This document shows, in pieces, positions 44,027-51,367 of a stretch of DNA of 64,000 bases. A program made the translations under genes and the position numbers. Below the pieces are notes generated by a model. It did no database searches and had not been told where the DNA came from. It worked only from the letters and a program-made list of their open reading frames with translations. This stretch comes from Clostridia bacterium. GTDB taxonomy: Bacteria > Bacillota > Clostridia > Monoglobales > Monoglobaceae. The stretch is taken from NCBI GenBank assembly GCA_017622215.1, contig JAGARO010000004.1:243261-307260 (forward strand). Direction: 5' to 3'. The number at the start of each line of letters is the position of its first letter. Position 1 is the stretch's first letter.

Positions 44027-44819
44027 ACAGGAGGGCTGTTTTAAGACCTTTTATAAGAAGAGGATATGTTTCTTCGTAAACTTTACTGAGGCCAGAGAGA
44101 GGAAGAGGATTTTTGCCTTTGCCGATTTCTACTGTAAAACCCATACGTCTGTATTCCTTTATGAACCAATCCTTAAAGCCTCCGAAAGAGGCAAAGCCTG
44201 TGGGAGTGCAGACTTTGTAGTCGGTGTTTTCTGTTAAGAATTTTGCCACGGAATAAGAATAAGGAGGTTCAAGGTTTTCGTAGTTATAGTAAACCTCCAT
44301 GCCCTGTGAGTGAAAGGCGAAGACTGTTTTGAAATTATGGCTTTTTACAAACTTCAGGAGAGCATCTGTTTCCGCTTCGGAAAAAGGATAGAGCCCTGCG
44401 TATCTTGTTTTGCCGGGACCTGTTATGCCATGGGACTTTTCGTAGGCACGGGAGTTATCGTGTCCTGCGTCGAAGTTGTGGTTTAAGTCAACGCCCCTGG
44501 CGTTTGATTGCCAGCCCTCACGGAATCTGCTTATTTCAACTCCGTCGGGATTTACCATGGGAATACAGTAAAGTGTAACTTTTTCCGGGAGCAAATCAGG
44601 ATTTTTTTCAATATTTTTTATAAATTTTACAAGCATGGCTGAGGTGAGCCATTCCATTCCGTGAAAGGCTCCTGCATACAGGAGTTCGTTAGTGCCGGTT
44701 CCTTGTTTTATGCAATATATATCCCTGTCCAAATGGCTTTTCCCTATGGAGAAAATTTCTGAATTTATGCTTTGTATGTCTTGTTTAAATGTGTTATAAC
44801 CGTATGTTTTGTTCTTCAC
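44025..44819 (-). CDS. M14-family zinc carboxypeptidase (gamma-D-glutamyl-meso-DAP peptidase-like)
   Basis: M14 peptidases of this clostridial and bacilli group cleave the gamma-D-Glu-mDAP bond of cell-wall peptides. The 264-residue protein has the zinc motif HGMEW (HxxE), MVNPDGVE, SNARGVDLNHNFDAGHD, the third zinc histidine in AFHSQGMEVYY, and the catalytic glutamate in FTVEIGKGKNP. There is no LysM domain or signal peptide, so it may act inside the cell, as in recycling or in the mother cell. The GTG at 44819 is chosen for AGAGGTGA 6 bases upstream; a GTG 11 codons earlier lacks a binding site. Confidence 0.92.
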   Translation of the reverse strand: MKNKTYGYNTFKQDIQSINSEIFSIGKSHLDRDIYCIKQGTGTNELLYAGAFHGMEWLTSAMLVKFIKNIEKNPDLLPEKVTLYCIPMVNPDGVEISRFREGWQSNARGVDLNHNFDAGHDNSRAYEKSHGITGPGKTRYAGLYPFSEAETDALLKFVKSHNFKTVFAFHSQGMEVYYNYENLEPPYSYSVAKFLTENTDYKVCTPTGFASFGGFKDWFIKEYRRMGFTVEIGKGKNPLPLSGLSKVYEETYPLLIKGLKTALL

Positions 44820-44875
44820 AGATATCACCTCTGTAATAAAGTATGCTGACACGGGAAAAAACTTTATAAATATCT

Positions 44876-44903
44876 TGAAAAAAATTCGGATATGTGCTAT
44901 AAT
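44876..44903 (+). promoter_or_regulatory. Sigma-A promoter of the SLH protein gene
   Basis: TTGAAA (44876-44881), 16 bases, TATAAT (44898-44903), about 31 bases before the ATG at 44935. Confidence 0.75.
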
Positions 44904-44934
44904 GTGTGTACTAATGAAGAAAGGTTGGATTATT

Positions 44935-45900
44935 ATGAAGAATCTTTTTAAGAAAATTGTTTCTATTATTTGTGTGGTTGCTCTTTTAGGCAGTTTTACT
45001 GCTTTTGCTGAAACCTACAAGGATATTCCGAATGACTGGTCAAAAGAAGGTCTTGTTAAGGCTATTGAGGCTGGTTTGTTAAACGGTGATGGTGGTTATG
45101 TAAGACCTACAGACCCTATGACACGTGCTGAAATGGGTACAATTATGACAAGAGCCTTTGGTGCGTCAAAGGTTGCTGACATTTCAATGTTCAAGGATGT
45201 AAATAAGGCAGACTGGTTCTATGATTATATGGGCAAGGCTGTTGCTATGGGTGCATTTAAGGGAGACGGAGAAAATCTCCGCCCTAATAATAACATTTCA
45301 AGACAGGAAGCTATGGTTGTTCTTTCAAGACTTTTTGCTATGGAAAGCGATAACCTTTCTGTTCTTGACCAGTTCAGCGATAAAAACAAAATTCAGGATT
45401 GGGCAGAGGCCGGTGTTGCTGCTGTTGTAGAAAGCGGTTATGTTAAGGGAAGCGATGGTATGGTTAACCCTGAAGCTAATATTACACGTGCTGAATTTGC
45501 TACAATTATGAGCAGAATGGTTGGCGGATATTTTGTAACTTCAAATATGTTTACATATCCAGAAGGAACTGTTATAAATGAAAATATGGTTATCCGTTCA
45601 AAGAATATAGGACTTCAGAACATTGTTTCACCTGGCATTATTATTATTGGCGACGGTGTTGACGGCGGAGATATTATTCTTAAGAATATCACATCTACAG
45701 GCCGTGTACTCATCCGCGGAAACAACGTTACAGTTGACCTTACAACAGGTACATTCAAAGATGTTAAGCTCTTAGGAACTGGTATTACTGTTAAAATCAG
45801 TGGGGATAACATTGAGAACCTTGATATGGGCGAAGGAAACGCTGTTGAATTTGATATTGTTGGGGATGCAACCAACGTAACAGAAGAAGTAGCTGAATAA
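44935..45900 (+). CDS. SLH-domain surface protein with C-terminal beta-rich domain
   Basis: This 321-residue protein has a signal peptide (cleavage after AFA, about residue 23) and three SLH domains: about 24-75 (IPNDWSKEGLVKAIEAGLLNGDGG split across the motif), 80-140 (ADWFYDYMGKAVAMGAFKGDG) and 145-205 (IQDWAEAGVAAVVESGYVKG, NITRAEFATIMSR). The rest is a repetitive beta region with short alternating strands and turns (VIRSKNIGLQNIVSPG, IIIIGDGVDGGDIILKN, VLIRGNNVTVDLTTG), like a beta-helix or bactofilin-like polymer domain. The tail is acidic. The ATG at 44935 is the first with a good signal peptide. Codon use is like that of highly expressed genes, so it may be abundant. Confidence 0.88.
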   Translation: MKNLFKKIVSIICVVALLGSFTAFAETYKDIPNDWSKEGLVKAIEAGLLNGDGGYVRPTDPMTRAEMGTIMTRAFGASKVADISMFKDVNKADWFYDYMGKAVAMGAFKGDGENLRPNNNISRQEAMVVLSRLFAMESDNLSVLDQFSDKNKIQDWAEAGVAAVVESGYVKGSDGMVNPEANITRAEFATIMSRMVGGYFVTSNMFTYPEGTVINENMVIRSKNIGLQNIVSPGIIIIGDGVDGGDIILKNITSTGRVLIRGNNVTVDLTTGTFKDVKLLGTGITVKISGDNIENLDMGEGNAVEFDIVGDATNVTEEVAE

Positions 45901-45910
45901 TATGAGTATT

Positions 45911-45950
45911 AAAGCTTCATCCCTTTTTCGGGGTGAAGCTTTATCCGCTT
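45911..45950 (+). terminator. Likely terminator or attenuator after the SLH protein gene
   Basis: A 13-bp stem with one G-T pair (45911-45923 with 45930-45942) and a 6-base loop. The T run (CTTTTTG) starts 6 bases after the stem, so termination may be partial and let transcripts reach the PqqD gene. Confidence 0.65.
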
Positions 45951-45971
45951 TTTGAAAGGTGCGTGAGTTAA

Positions 45972-46238
45972 GTGAAAATCAAGAATGGTTATGTTTTAAG
46001 AAGGGTTGCAGACTCTGCTGTTGTTGTGGCTGTTGGTGATGAGATTGTTAACTTCGGCGGTATGATTAACTTAAACGACACAGGAGCTTTCCTTTGGGAA
46101 AGACTTGAGGCAGGAGCTGATAAAAATGAACTTTTAGAGGCTATGCTTAAGGAGTATGATGTAACAGAAGATGTTGCATCAGAGGGAATTGAGCAGTTCT
46201 TAAACAAACTCAGAGAGGCTGGTCTCATTGAAGAATAG
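45972..46238 (+). CDS. PqqD-family small protein (peptide-recognition-like)
   Basis: PqqD-like proteins are winged-helix peptide-binding modules (RRE) that present precursor peptides to modifying enzymes; many members have unknown roles. The 88-residue protein shows the family pattern GYVLRRVADSAVVVAVGDEIVNF split by turns, INLNDTGAFLWERLE with the conserved Asn-x-Thr/Ala-leucine region, and a C-terminal helix (EGIEQFLNKLREAGLI). It starts at GTG with GAAAGGTG upstream. It overlaps the peptidase gene by 11 bases. No radical SAM or cyclodehydratase gene is near. Confidence 0.88.
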   Translation: MKIKNGYVLRRVADSAVVVAVGDEIVNFGGMINLNDTGAFLWERLEAGADKNELLEAMLKEYDVTEDVASEGIEQFLNKLREAGLIEE

Positions 46239-46677
46239 TAAACGTGTTTCCCTTGAGGAGCTTTTTCCTGTTATGCTCGAACAGCTTGAATCAGGGAAAA
46301 AAATTACATTTAGACCCAGAGGGACAAGCATGCTTCCCCTTTTAAGAGAGGGAAAGGACGGTATTGTTCTTGAAAAATCCAAGGGAAATCACAGGAAAAA
46401 TGACATTGTTTTCTACAGACGCAAGAATGGGCAGTTTGTTCTTCACAGAATTGTCTATACAAAGGACGGATATGTAATTTCCGGAGACCACCAGTTATTC
46501 TTTGAATACGGAATTACTGATGATGAAATTATCGGCGTTGCTACGGGATTTTACAGAGGAGAAAAATATTATTCTGTAAACAACATATTTTACAGGATTT
46601 ATGTTTTTTTAATCCGTATTAGGAGAAACTTTAAAAATTCTATTTTTGGACGTATTACGGCAAGAATTTTTCATTAA
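46228..46677 (+). CDS. S24/S26-like signal-peptidase-type protein
   Basis: This 149-residue protein resembles the short S26 (signal peptidase I) fold: FRPRGTSMLPLLREG carries the nucleophile Ser in the Ser-Met pair (about residue 33), then KNDIVFYRRKNGQFVLHRIV. The usual general-base lysine position is occupied near the HR pair, as in the Ser-His signal peptidases of archaea and eukaryotic ER, so the base is uncertain. A hydrophobic stretch near the end (NNIFYRIYVFLIRIRR) may touch the membrane. It starts with TTG inside the PqqD gene, AGAGAGG 9 bases upstream; translation is probably coupled. It may cut a peptide exported by the next gene. Confidence 0.82.
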   Translation: MKNSKRVSLEELFPVMLEQLESGKKITFRPRGTSMLPLLREGKDGIVLEKSKGNHRKNDIVFYRRKNGQFVLHRIVYTKDGYVISGDHQLFFEYGITDDEIIGVATGFYRGEKYYSVNNIFYRIYVFLIRIRRNFKNSIFGRITARIFH

Positions 46678-46705
46678 AAATTGATTTATAAAAGGAGGCG
46701 TGGCT

Positions 46706-48391
46706 ATGAAAGACAGAAAAACTGTTTTATGGGTACTTAAAATGGCGAGGGAACATATTCCTGCTGTTATTACCCTTATCTTCGTGAACAGTATTCATGC
46801 TTTTATGGGCGTAGCCTTTGCCTTCGCCTGCAAGGAGGTTATTAACTTTGCTGTTGCAGGAGATTTTGATTTATTTATTAAGGCACTGCTTGGACTTGTT
46901 TACGTTATTTTGGGACAGATTTTGTTTTCTTCCGTTTCATCCTATCTTAACGTGAGGACTACTGCCAGAATTGAAATGAAATTTAAGGAAGAACTTTTCA
47001 GGGCAATCCTTAAAAAAGATTACCAGACCATAAATAAGTTCCACAGCGGGGAGCTTTTGACAAGACTGACCAGCGATATAAGTATTGTTGCTTCGGCGGT
47101 TGTTTCACTTGCGCCTGGGGTTGTGGCTCTTGCTACAAGGCTTATTTTTGCTCTTAGTGCCCTTATCTATATGGATAAGCAGTTTGCTCTTATTTTGTTT
47201 GTTGGCGGAGTGCTTCTTATTGGAATTATAAGCTTTATGAGAAGATTTTTAAAGAAGATGCATAAGGCTGTGCAGGAAACTGATGGAAGAGTTCGTTCCT
47301 TCTTTCAGGAGGCAATTTCAAGCTCTCTTATGATTAAGGTTTTTAACCTTAATGACAGAATAAATGCAAAAGGCAATACCTTGCAGTTTGAAAACTACAA
47401 GGCACAAAGTACAAGAAATAAGATTTCTGTAATTTCTCACGGAGGTATGGGGCTTGTATTTAATGCAGGGTACCTTTATGCCTTTGGGTGGAGTGCATAC
47501 AGACTTTTCCTTAATTCTACAGGTGTTGTAACGGGCTTTACTTACGGTGATTTTACTGCGATGCTTCAGCTTGTAAATCAGGTTCAGTCGCCATTTGCTG
47601 CATTTTCAGGAGTTATCGCAAGATATTATTCTGCTGTTGCATCTGCTGAAAGAATTATTGAAATTTATACACTTCGAAACGAGAAGAAAGAGTCGAGAGT
47701 TATTAAAAAGGCTGAATATGAAAACCTTGAAAGCCTTGTGCTTGAAAAGGTTTCCTTTAAATATGATGATGATGAGGCAATCCTGGTTGATTGTGATTTA
47801 AAGATAGATAAAAACGATTTTGTTGTTATTTCGGGCATTTCCGGTATTGGAAAAAGCACTTTGCTTAAGCTTCTTTTAGGGGTCGTTAAACCAAGTGCAG
47901 GCGGGATTTATCTTGACTTTAAGGATGAAAGAGTTGTTGCAAATAAGAACACAAGAGCGCTGTTTTCTTATGTTCCCCAGGGTAACTTCCTTTTGTCAGG
48001 CACTATCCGTGATAATGTGAAAATTGTTAAGGAGAGGGCAAAGGACGAGGAAGTACTTAAAGCCATAGAAGTTGCTTGCGGTGAGTTTGTCTATGATTTG
48101 CCTGATGGACTTGATACTGTTATCGGCGAAAAGGGACTTGGACTTTCCGAGGGACAGGTTCAGCGTCTTGCCATTGCAAGAGCTATACTTTCCAATGCTC
48201 CTGTTATACTTCTTGATGAGGCTACATCGGCACTTGACGAAGAAACAGAGGAAAGGCTTCTCCGAAACTTAAGGAGTCTTCAGAATAAGACCTGTATCAT
48301 TATTTCACATAAAAAGGCTGCTTATGAGATTTGTAACAAGGAAATTGTTATAAAAGACCAGAATATTGTTGTGAATACTATTGACAAATAA
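46706..48391 (+). CDS. ABC exporter with fused membrane and ATP-binding domains
   Basis: This 561-residue half-transporter works as a dimer. Six membrane segments (about residues 15-300) form an ABC type I exporter domain. The ATPase domain follows: Walker A SGISGIGKSTLLKL (about 380), Q-loop SYVPQGNFLLSG, signature LSEGQVQRLAIARA and Walker B VILLDEATSALDEE, with the H-loop in IIISHKKA. No N-terminal peptidase C39 domain is present. The ATG at 46706 is chosen because AGGAGG lies 7 bases upstream; the GTG two codons before is only 1 base from it. It closes the trio; a peptide or lipid substrate is likely but unproved. Confidence 0.92.
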   Translation: MKDRKTVLWVLKMAREHIPAVITLIFVNSIHAFMGVAFAFACKEVINFAVAGDFDLFIKALLGLVYVILGQILFSSVSSYLNVRTTARIEMKFKEELFRAILKKDYQTINKFHSGELLTRLTSDISIVASAVVSLAPGVVALATRLIFALSALIYMDKQFALILFVGGVLLIGIISFMRRFLKKMHKAVQETDGRVRSFFQEAISSSLMIKVFNLNDRINAKGNTLQFENYKAQSTRNKISVISHGGMGLVFNAGYLYAFGWSAYRLFLNSTGVVTGFTYGDFTAMLQLVNQVQSPFAAFSGVIARYYSAVASAERIIEIYTLRNEKKESRVIKKAEYENLESLVLEKVSFKYDDDEAILVDCDLKIDKNDFVVISGISGIGKSTLLKLLLGVVKPSAGGIYLDFKDERVVANKNTRALFSYVPQGNFLLSGTIRDNVKIVKERAKDEEVLKAIEVACGEFVYDLPDGLDTVIGEKGLGLSEGQVQRLAIARAILSNAPVILLDEATSALDEETEERLLRNLRSLQNKTCIIISHKKAAYEICNKEIVIKDQNIVVNTIDK

Positions 48392-48426
48392 TAAATTCTG
48401 GCATAAACTTTAATAAACTTAATATT

Positions 48427-48525
48427 TTCGGGGCAGGGTGGAATTCCTGACCGGCGGTATAGTCCGCGAGCGTTTTGCATGAACAGGTGTGATTCCTGTA
48501 CCGACGGTATAGTCCGGATGAAAGA
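48427..48525 (+). promoter_or_regulatory. FMN riboswitch (RFN element)
   Basis: The conserved series is present: CGGGGCAGGGTGGAATTCC, GACCGGCGGTATAGTCC, GCGAGC, then GAACAGGTG, GATTCCTGTACCGACGG and AGTCCGGATGAAAGAA. It closes after the basal stem and is followed by a terminator, so FMN should stop transcription of ribU. Confidence 0.97.
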
Positions 48526-48530
48526 AATTT

Positions 48531-48558
48531 AAAGCATACCCCGAGGGTATGCTTTTTT
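48531..48558 (+). terminator. Riboswitch expression-platform terminator
   Basis: An 11-bp perfect stem (48531-48541 with 48545-48555, AAAGCATACCC/GGGTATGCTTT), a 3-base loop and T tract. It lies between the aptamer and the ribU start, so it is the regulated terminator. Confidence 0.92.
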
Positions 48559-48574
48559 ATTGGGAGTGATTTTT

Positions 48575-49159
48575 ATGAAAAAATTCAATACAAGAAGTCT
48601 TGTTATGGTGGCTATGCTTTCGGCTGTGGCAACTATCCTTATGTTTATAGATTTCAGCGTGCCTTTTATGCCTCCATTTATCAAAATGGAAATTTCGGAG
48701 ATGCCTGCGCTTATTGCTTCCTTTGCAATTAGCCCACTGGGCGGGGTTCTTGTGTGCCTTATCAAGAATATTATAAACTGTCTGCGGACTTCAACTGGAT
48801 GTGTAGGTGAGTTTGCAAATTTCATTTTAGGGGCTGTGTTTGCTTATACTGCAGGGGTAATCTACAAGCACAACAAAAATAAGATGGGCGCTCTTTGGGG
48901 CTGTATTGTAGGCTCAGTGGTAATGGGACTTTTGAGTGTTCCAATCAACTATTTTATTACATATCCTATGTATGCAAGGGTGTTGCCTCTTGAGGCTATT
49001 ATTGGGATGTATAAGGAAATTTTCGGCGGTGTAGACGGACTTTTGTCCTGTCTTGTGATTTTTAATCTGCCTTACACAATCATAAAAGGACTCCTTGATG
49101 CAATCATAACATTCCTTATTTATAAAAGAATTTCGTCGTTTATAAAGGGGGAAAAGTAA
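48575..49159 (+). CDS. ribU: Riboflavin ECF transporter S component RibU
   Basis: RibU binds riboflavin in the membrane and works with the shared ECF energising module. The 194-residue protein has about five or six membrane segments and family blocks such as DFSVPFMPPFIKMEISEMPALIASF, split by turns, and LVCLIKNIINCLRTSTGCVGEFANFILG. The FMN riboswitch before it makes the substrate nearly certain. The ATG at 48575 has GGGAGTGA upstream. The energising genes are not in the window. Confidence 0.95.
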   Translation: MKKFNTRSLVMVAMLSAVATILMFIDFSVPFMPPFIKMEISEMPALIASFAISPLGGVLVCLIKNIINCLRTSTGCVGEFANFILGAVFAYTAGVIYKHNKNKMGALWGCIVGSVVMGLLSVPINYFITYPMYARVLPLEAIIGMYKEIFGGVDGLLSCLVIFNLPYTIIKGLLDAIITFLIYKRISSFIKGEK

Positions 49160-49884
49160 TGGAACAGTTTTTAAGAACAAGCCTTGTCTTAGGCAGTGGG
49201 GCTGTGGAGAAGCTTAAAAATAAAAGGGTTGCAGTTTTCGGAATAGGCGGAGTAGGTGGATATGTTGCTGAGGCACTGGCTCGTAGCGGTGTGGGGGCTA
49301 TCGACCTGATTGATAACGACACAGTTTCCCTTTCCAATATAAACCGACAGATTATTGCTCTTCATTCCACTGTGGGCAGGCTTAAAACTGACGTGATGGA
49401 GGAGAGAATTCTCGATATTTGTCCTGATATTAAGGTTACAAAGCACAATTTGTTTTTTATGCCTGAAACTTCGGGAGGGATTGATTTTTCACAGTTTGAC
49501 TATGTGGTTGACGCTATTGATACAGTGTCGGGAAAGCTTGAAATTATTCGGCTTGCAAAGGAAAATGGGGTGCCTGTTATTTCTTCAATGGGAACGGGGA
49601 ATAAACTCAGTCCCCTTGAATTTAAGATTGCTGACATTTCAAAAACCAAGGTTTGTCCTTTGGCGAAGGCTATGAGGCTTGAGCTTAAAAAGAGGGGAAT
49701 AAAAAATGTTAAGGTGCTTTATTCTGAGGAGGAGCCTGTTTCTGATTTTGACCCTGAGGCTTTGGAGAAAGTCCGTGAAGAAAACCCTGAACGCAGGTCT
49801 GTTCCAGGCTCAGTAGCCTTTGTGCCATCTGTGGCAGGACTTGCCATTGCAGGAGAAGTAATTAAAGATTTAATCAAAGATTAA
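49159..49884 (+). CDS. tcdA: tRNA threonylcarbamoyladenosine dehydratase TcdA (ThiF/E1-like)
   Basis: TcdA makes the cyclic form of t6A37 in tRNA, using ATP. The 241-residue E1-like protein has the ATP loop VAVFGIGGVGGYVAEALARSG, the DNDTVSLSNINRQ block with the arginine finger, and the acidic DAIDTVSGKLEI, TGNKLSP and KVCPLAKAMR blocks typical of TcdA rather than ThiF or MoeB. The C-terminal zinc CxxC pairs of ThiF/MoeB are absent. It shares a base with ribU (TAATG). Confidence 0.93.
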   Translation: MEQFLRTSLVLGSGAVEKLKNKRVAVFGIGGVGGYVAEALARSGVGAIDLIDNDTVSLSNINRQIIALHSTVGRLKTDVMEERILDICPDIKVTKHNLFFMPETSGGIDFSQFDYVVDAIDTVSGKLEIIRLAKENGVPVISSMGTGNKLSPLEFKIADISKTKVCPLAKAMRLELKKRGIKNVKVLYSEEEPVSDFDPEALEKVREENPERRSVPGSVAFVPSVAGLAIAGEVIKDLIKD

Positions 49885-49925
49885 ATCAGGTAATAGGTAA
49901 TAGTGAAAAGTGAAGAGGTAAGGAA
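49884..49925 (+). repeat. Short heptad-periodic purine-rich repeat
   Basis: Five to six 7-base units follow the tcdA stop: AATCAGG, TAATAGG, TAATAGT, GAAAAGT, GAAGAGG and TAAGGAA. The spacing is regular but the units are imperfect. It may be a simple-sequence scar; function unknown. Confidence 0.45.
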
Positions 49926-49962
49926 AACTCCGAAAGCATCAGCTTTCGGAGTTGTTTTTTTT
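49926..49962. terminator. Bidirectional terminator after tcdA, overlapping the end of the EamA gene
   Basis: A perfect 12-bp stem (49926-49937 with 49942-49953, AACTCCGAAAGC/GCTTTCGGAGTT), a 4-base loop and GTTTTTTTT. The stop codon of the minus-strand EamA gene lies in the loop (49939-49941). Confidence 0.92.
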
Positions 49963-50796
49963 CCATATTATAAATGATGTTGCGAAAATCACAATATAAC
50001 CTATTATGCTGTATATATCAGGGGTTGTCTTAAACACTACAAGGCTTAAGAGGGCTGCTACAATTATCTGGAAATAATCGAAAATTGATATTTCCTTTGC
50101 AGGCGCATAGGTGTAGGCTGTTGTGATAAAGAACTGGGCAACTGTGGCGCAGAGTCCACACAAGATAAGATATATCCATTGGATTCCCGTCATAGGTGTA
50201 TAGTCGAAAATCAAAAATGGAAGAAGCATCACCGTGGAAAAGGCTGAAAAGAAGAAGATTATCTTTGTGCCTTTAAGTCCGTGAGTTCCTAAATATCTTA
50301 CAGCTGTGTAGGCGGCACCTGCGAAAACTCCGCCCAGGAGACCTATTAAACCTGCTCCCGAATGGAGAAAGCCTGTGCCCGGCTTAATAATAAGAAGTGC
50401 ACCAAGGAAGGCAGTGATAAGCCCTAAAACCTGATACCGTTTCATTTTTTCTTTAAGGAACAGATAGGAGAAAATTACTGCTGCAAAGGGGGAAAGTTTA
50501 TTTAGCATATTTGCGTCGGACAACACAAGGTAGTCGATTGCATAAAAGTTAAAAATCAGTCCCAGATTTCCGCAGATACTTCTCAAAGTAAGAACAGGAA
50601 GATATTTTTTCTCATAACGAAAACCCTCACCTGATTTAAGAAGTACAAAGAAGAAAACTACTGCAGCGACAGAGTTTCTGAAAAATGCTTTTTGTATAAA
50701 GGGTATGTCCCCTGCAAGCTTTATAAACATTGACATCAGGGCGAAAAAGATGCCTGACATCAATATGCAAAGTACGCCTATGTTCTTTCGTTTCAT
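49939..50796 (-). CDS. EamA-family (drug/metabolite) transporter
   Basis: This 285-residue protein has ten hydrophobic segments in two EamA repeats of five; the first begins LCILMSGIFFALMSMFIKL and the second at GLIGLLGGVFAGAAYTAVR. Such transporters export metabolites or drugs or take up nucleotide sugars; the substrate is not predictable. It follows mntP by 1 base and is the last gene of the long minus-strand unit starting at DUF1861. Its stop codon sits in the loop of the shared terminator. Confidence 0.9.
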   Translation of the reverse strand: MKRKNIGVLCILMSGIFFALMSMFIKLAGDIPFIQKAFFRNSVAAVVFFFVLLKSGEGFRYEKKYLPVLTLRSICGNLGLIFNFYAIDYLVLSDANMLNKLSPFAAVIFSYLFLKEKMKRYQVLGLITAFLGALLIIKPGTGFLHSGAGLIGLLGGVFAGAAYTAVRYLGTHGLKGTKIIFFFSAFSTVMLLPFLIFDYTPMTGIQWIYLILCGLCATVAQFFITTAYTYAPAKEISIFDYFQIIVAALLSLVVFKTTPDIYSIIGYIVIFATSFIIWKKNNSES

Positions 50797-50797
50797 T

Positions 50798-51355
50798 TTA
50801 GCCTCCGATTAAGCCCTCAAGGAGTATTTTTGTGCCAATTAAAATAAGGATTATTCCGCCTGCAAGCTCGGCTTTTGAACGGTATTTAAGCCCAAAAAAG
50901 TTGCCGATAAAGAGTCCTACTCCAGACAAAAGAAAGGTTATAATGCCGATGACTGTTGCAGAGAAAACTATGTCTGCCTCTAAAAATGCAAGGCTTACGC
51001 CAACAGCAAGAGCGTCAATGCTTGTGGCAATTGCAAGAGGAAGCATTGCACCGATGCTGAAAGAAGCATCAAGGCTTTCGCAACTGCTACAACCCTCTTT
51101 TATCATATTCGCACCTATTATAACCAGCAGAATAAACGCAACCCAATGGGAATAAGAGGATATGAGGGTGCTGAATCTTGAGCCTAAAAAGTAGCCGACA
51201 AGAGGCATTATAGCCTGAAATCCGCCAAAGTATGCCCCTGTAATCATTGCATATTTAGTTTTAATCTTATCAACAGACAAGCCTTTGCAGATTGATACTG
51301 CAAAGGCGTCCATAGCAAGACCTAATCCTAAAATAAAAATTTCAAAAAAGGTCAT
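50798..51355 (-). CDS. mntP: Manganese efflux pump MntP-like (DUF204)
   Basis: MntP exports Mn2+. The 185-residue protein has six membrane segments and the family aspartates in LGLAMDAFAVSICKG and ATSIDALAVGVSLAF, the two repeat signatures. A cysteine-rich loop (EGCSSCES) lies in the middle. It follows pgm by 12 bases. The Mn2+ yybP-ykoY riboswitch often found before such genes is not seen, so its expression probably follows the operon. Confidence 0.9.
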   Translation of the reverse strand: MTFFEIFILGLGLAMDAFAVSICKGLSVDKIKTKYAMITGAYFGGFQAIMPLVGYFLGSRFSTLISSYSHWVAFILLVIIGANMIKEGCSSCESLDASFSIGAMLPLAIATSIDALAVGVSLAFLEADIVFSATVIGIITFLLSGVGLFIGNFFGLKYRSKAELAGGIILILIGTKILLEGLIGG

Positions 51356-51367
51356 ATTTAATTCCCC

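Noticed and set aside
44828..44836. Sigma-K-like -10 word CATACTTTA on the minus strand before the M14 peptidase
   Set aside because: No sigma-E or sigma-K -35 element sits at the right distance, so the match may be chance.
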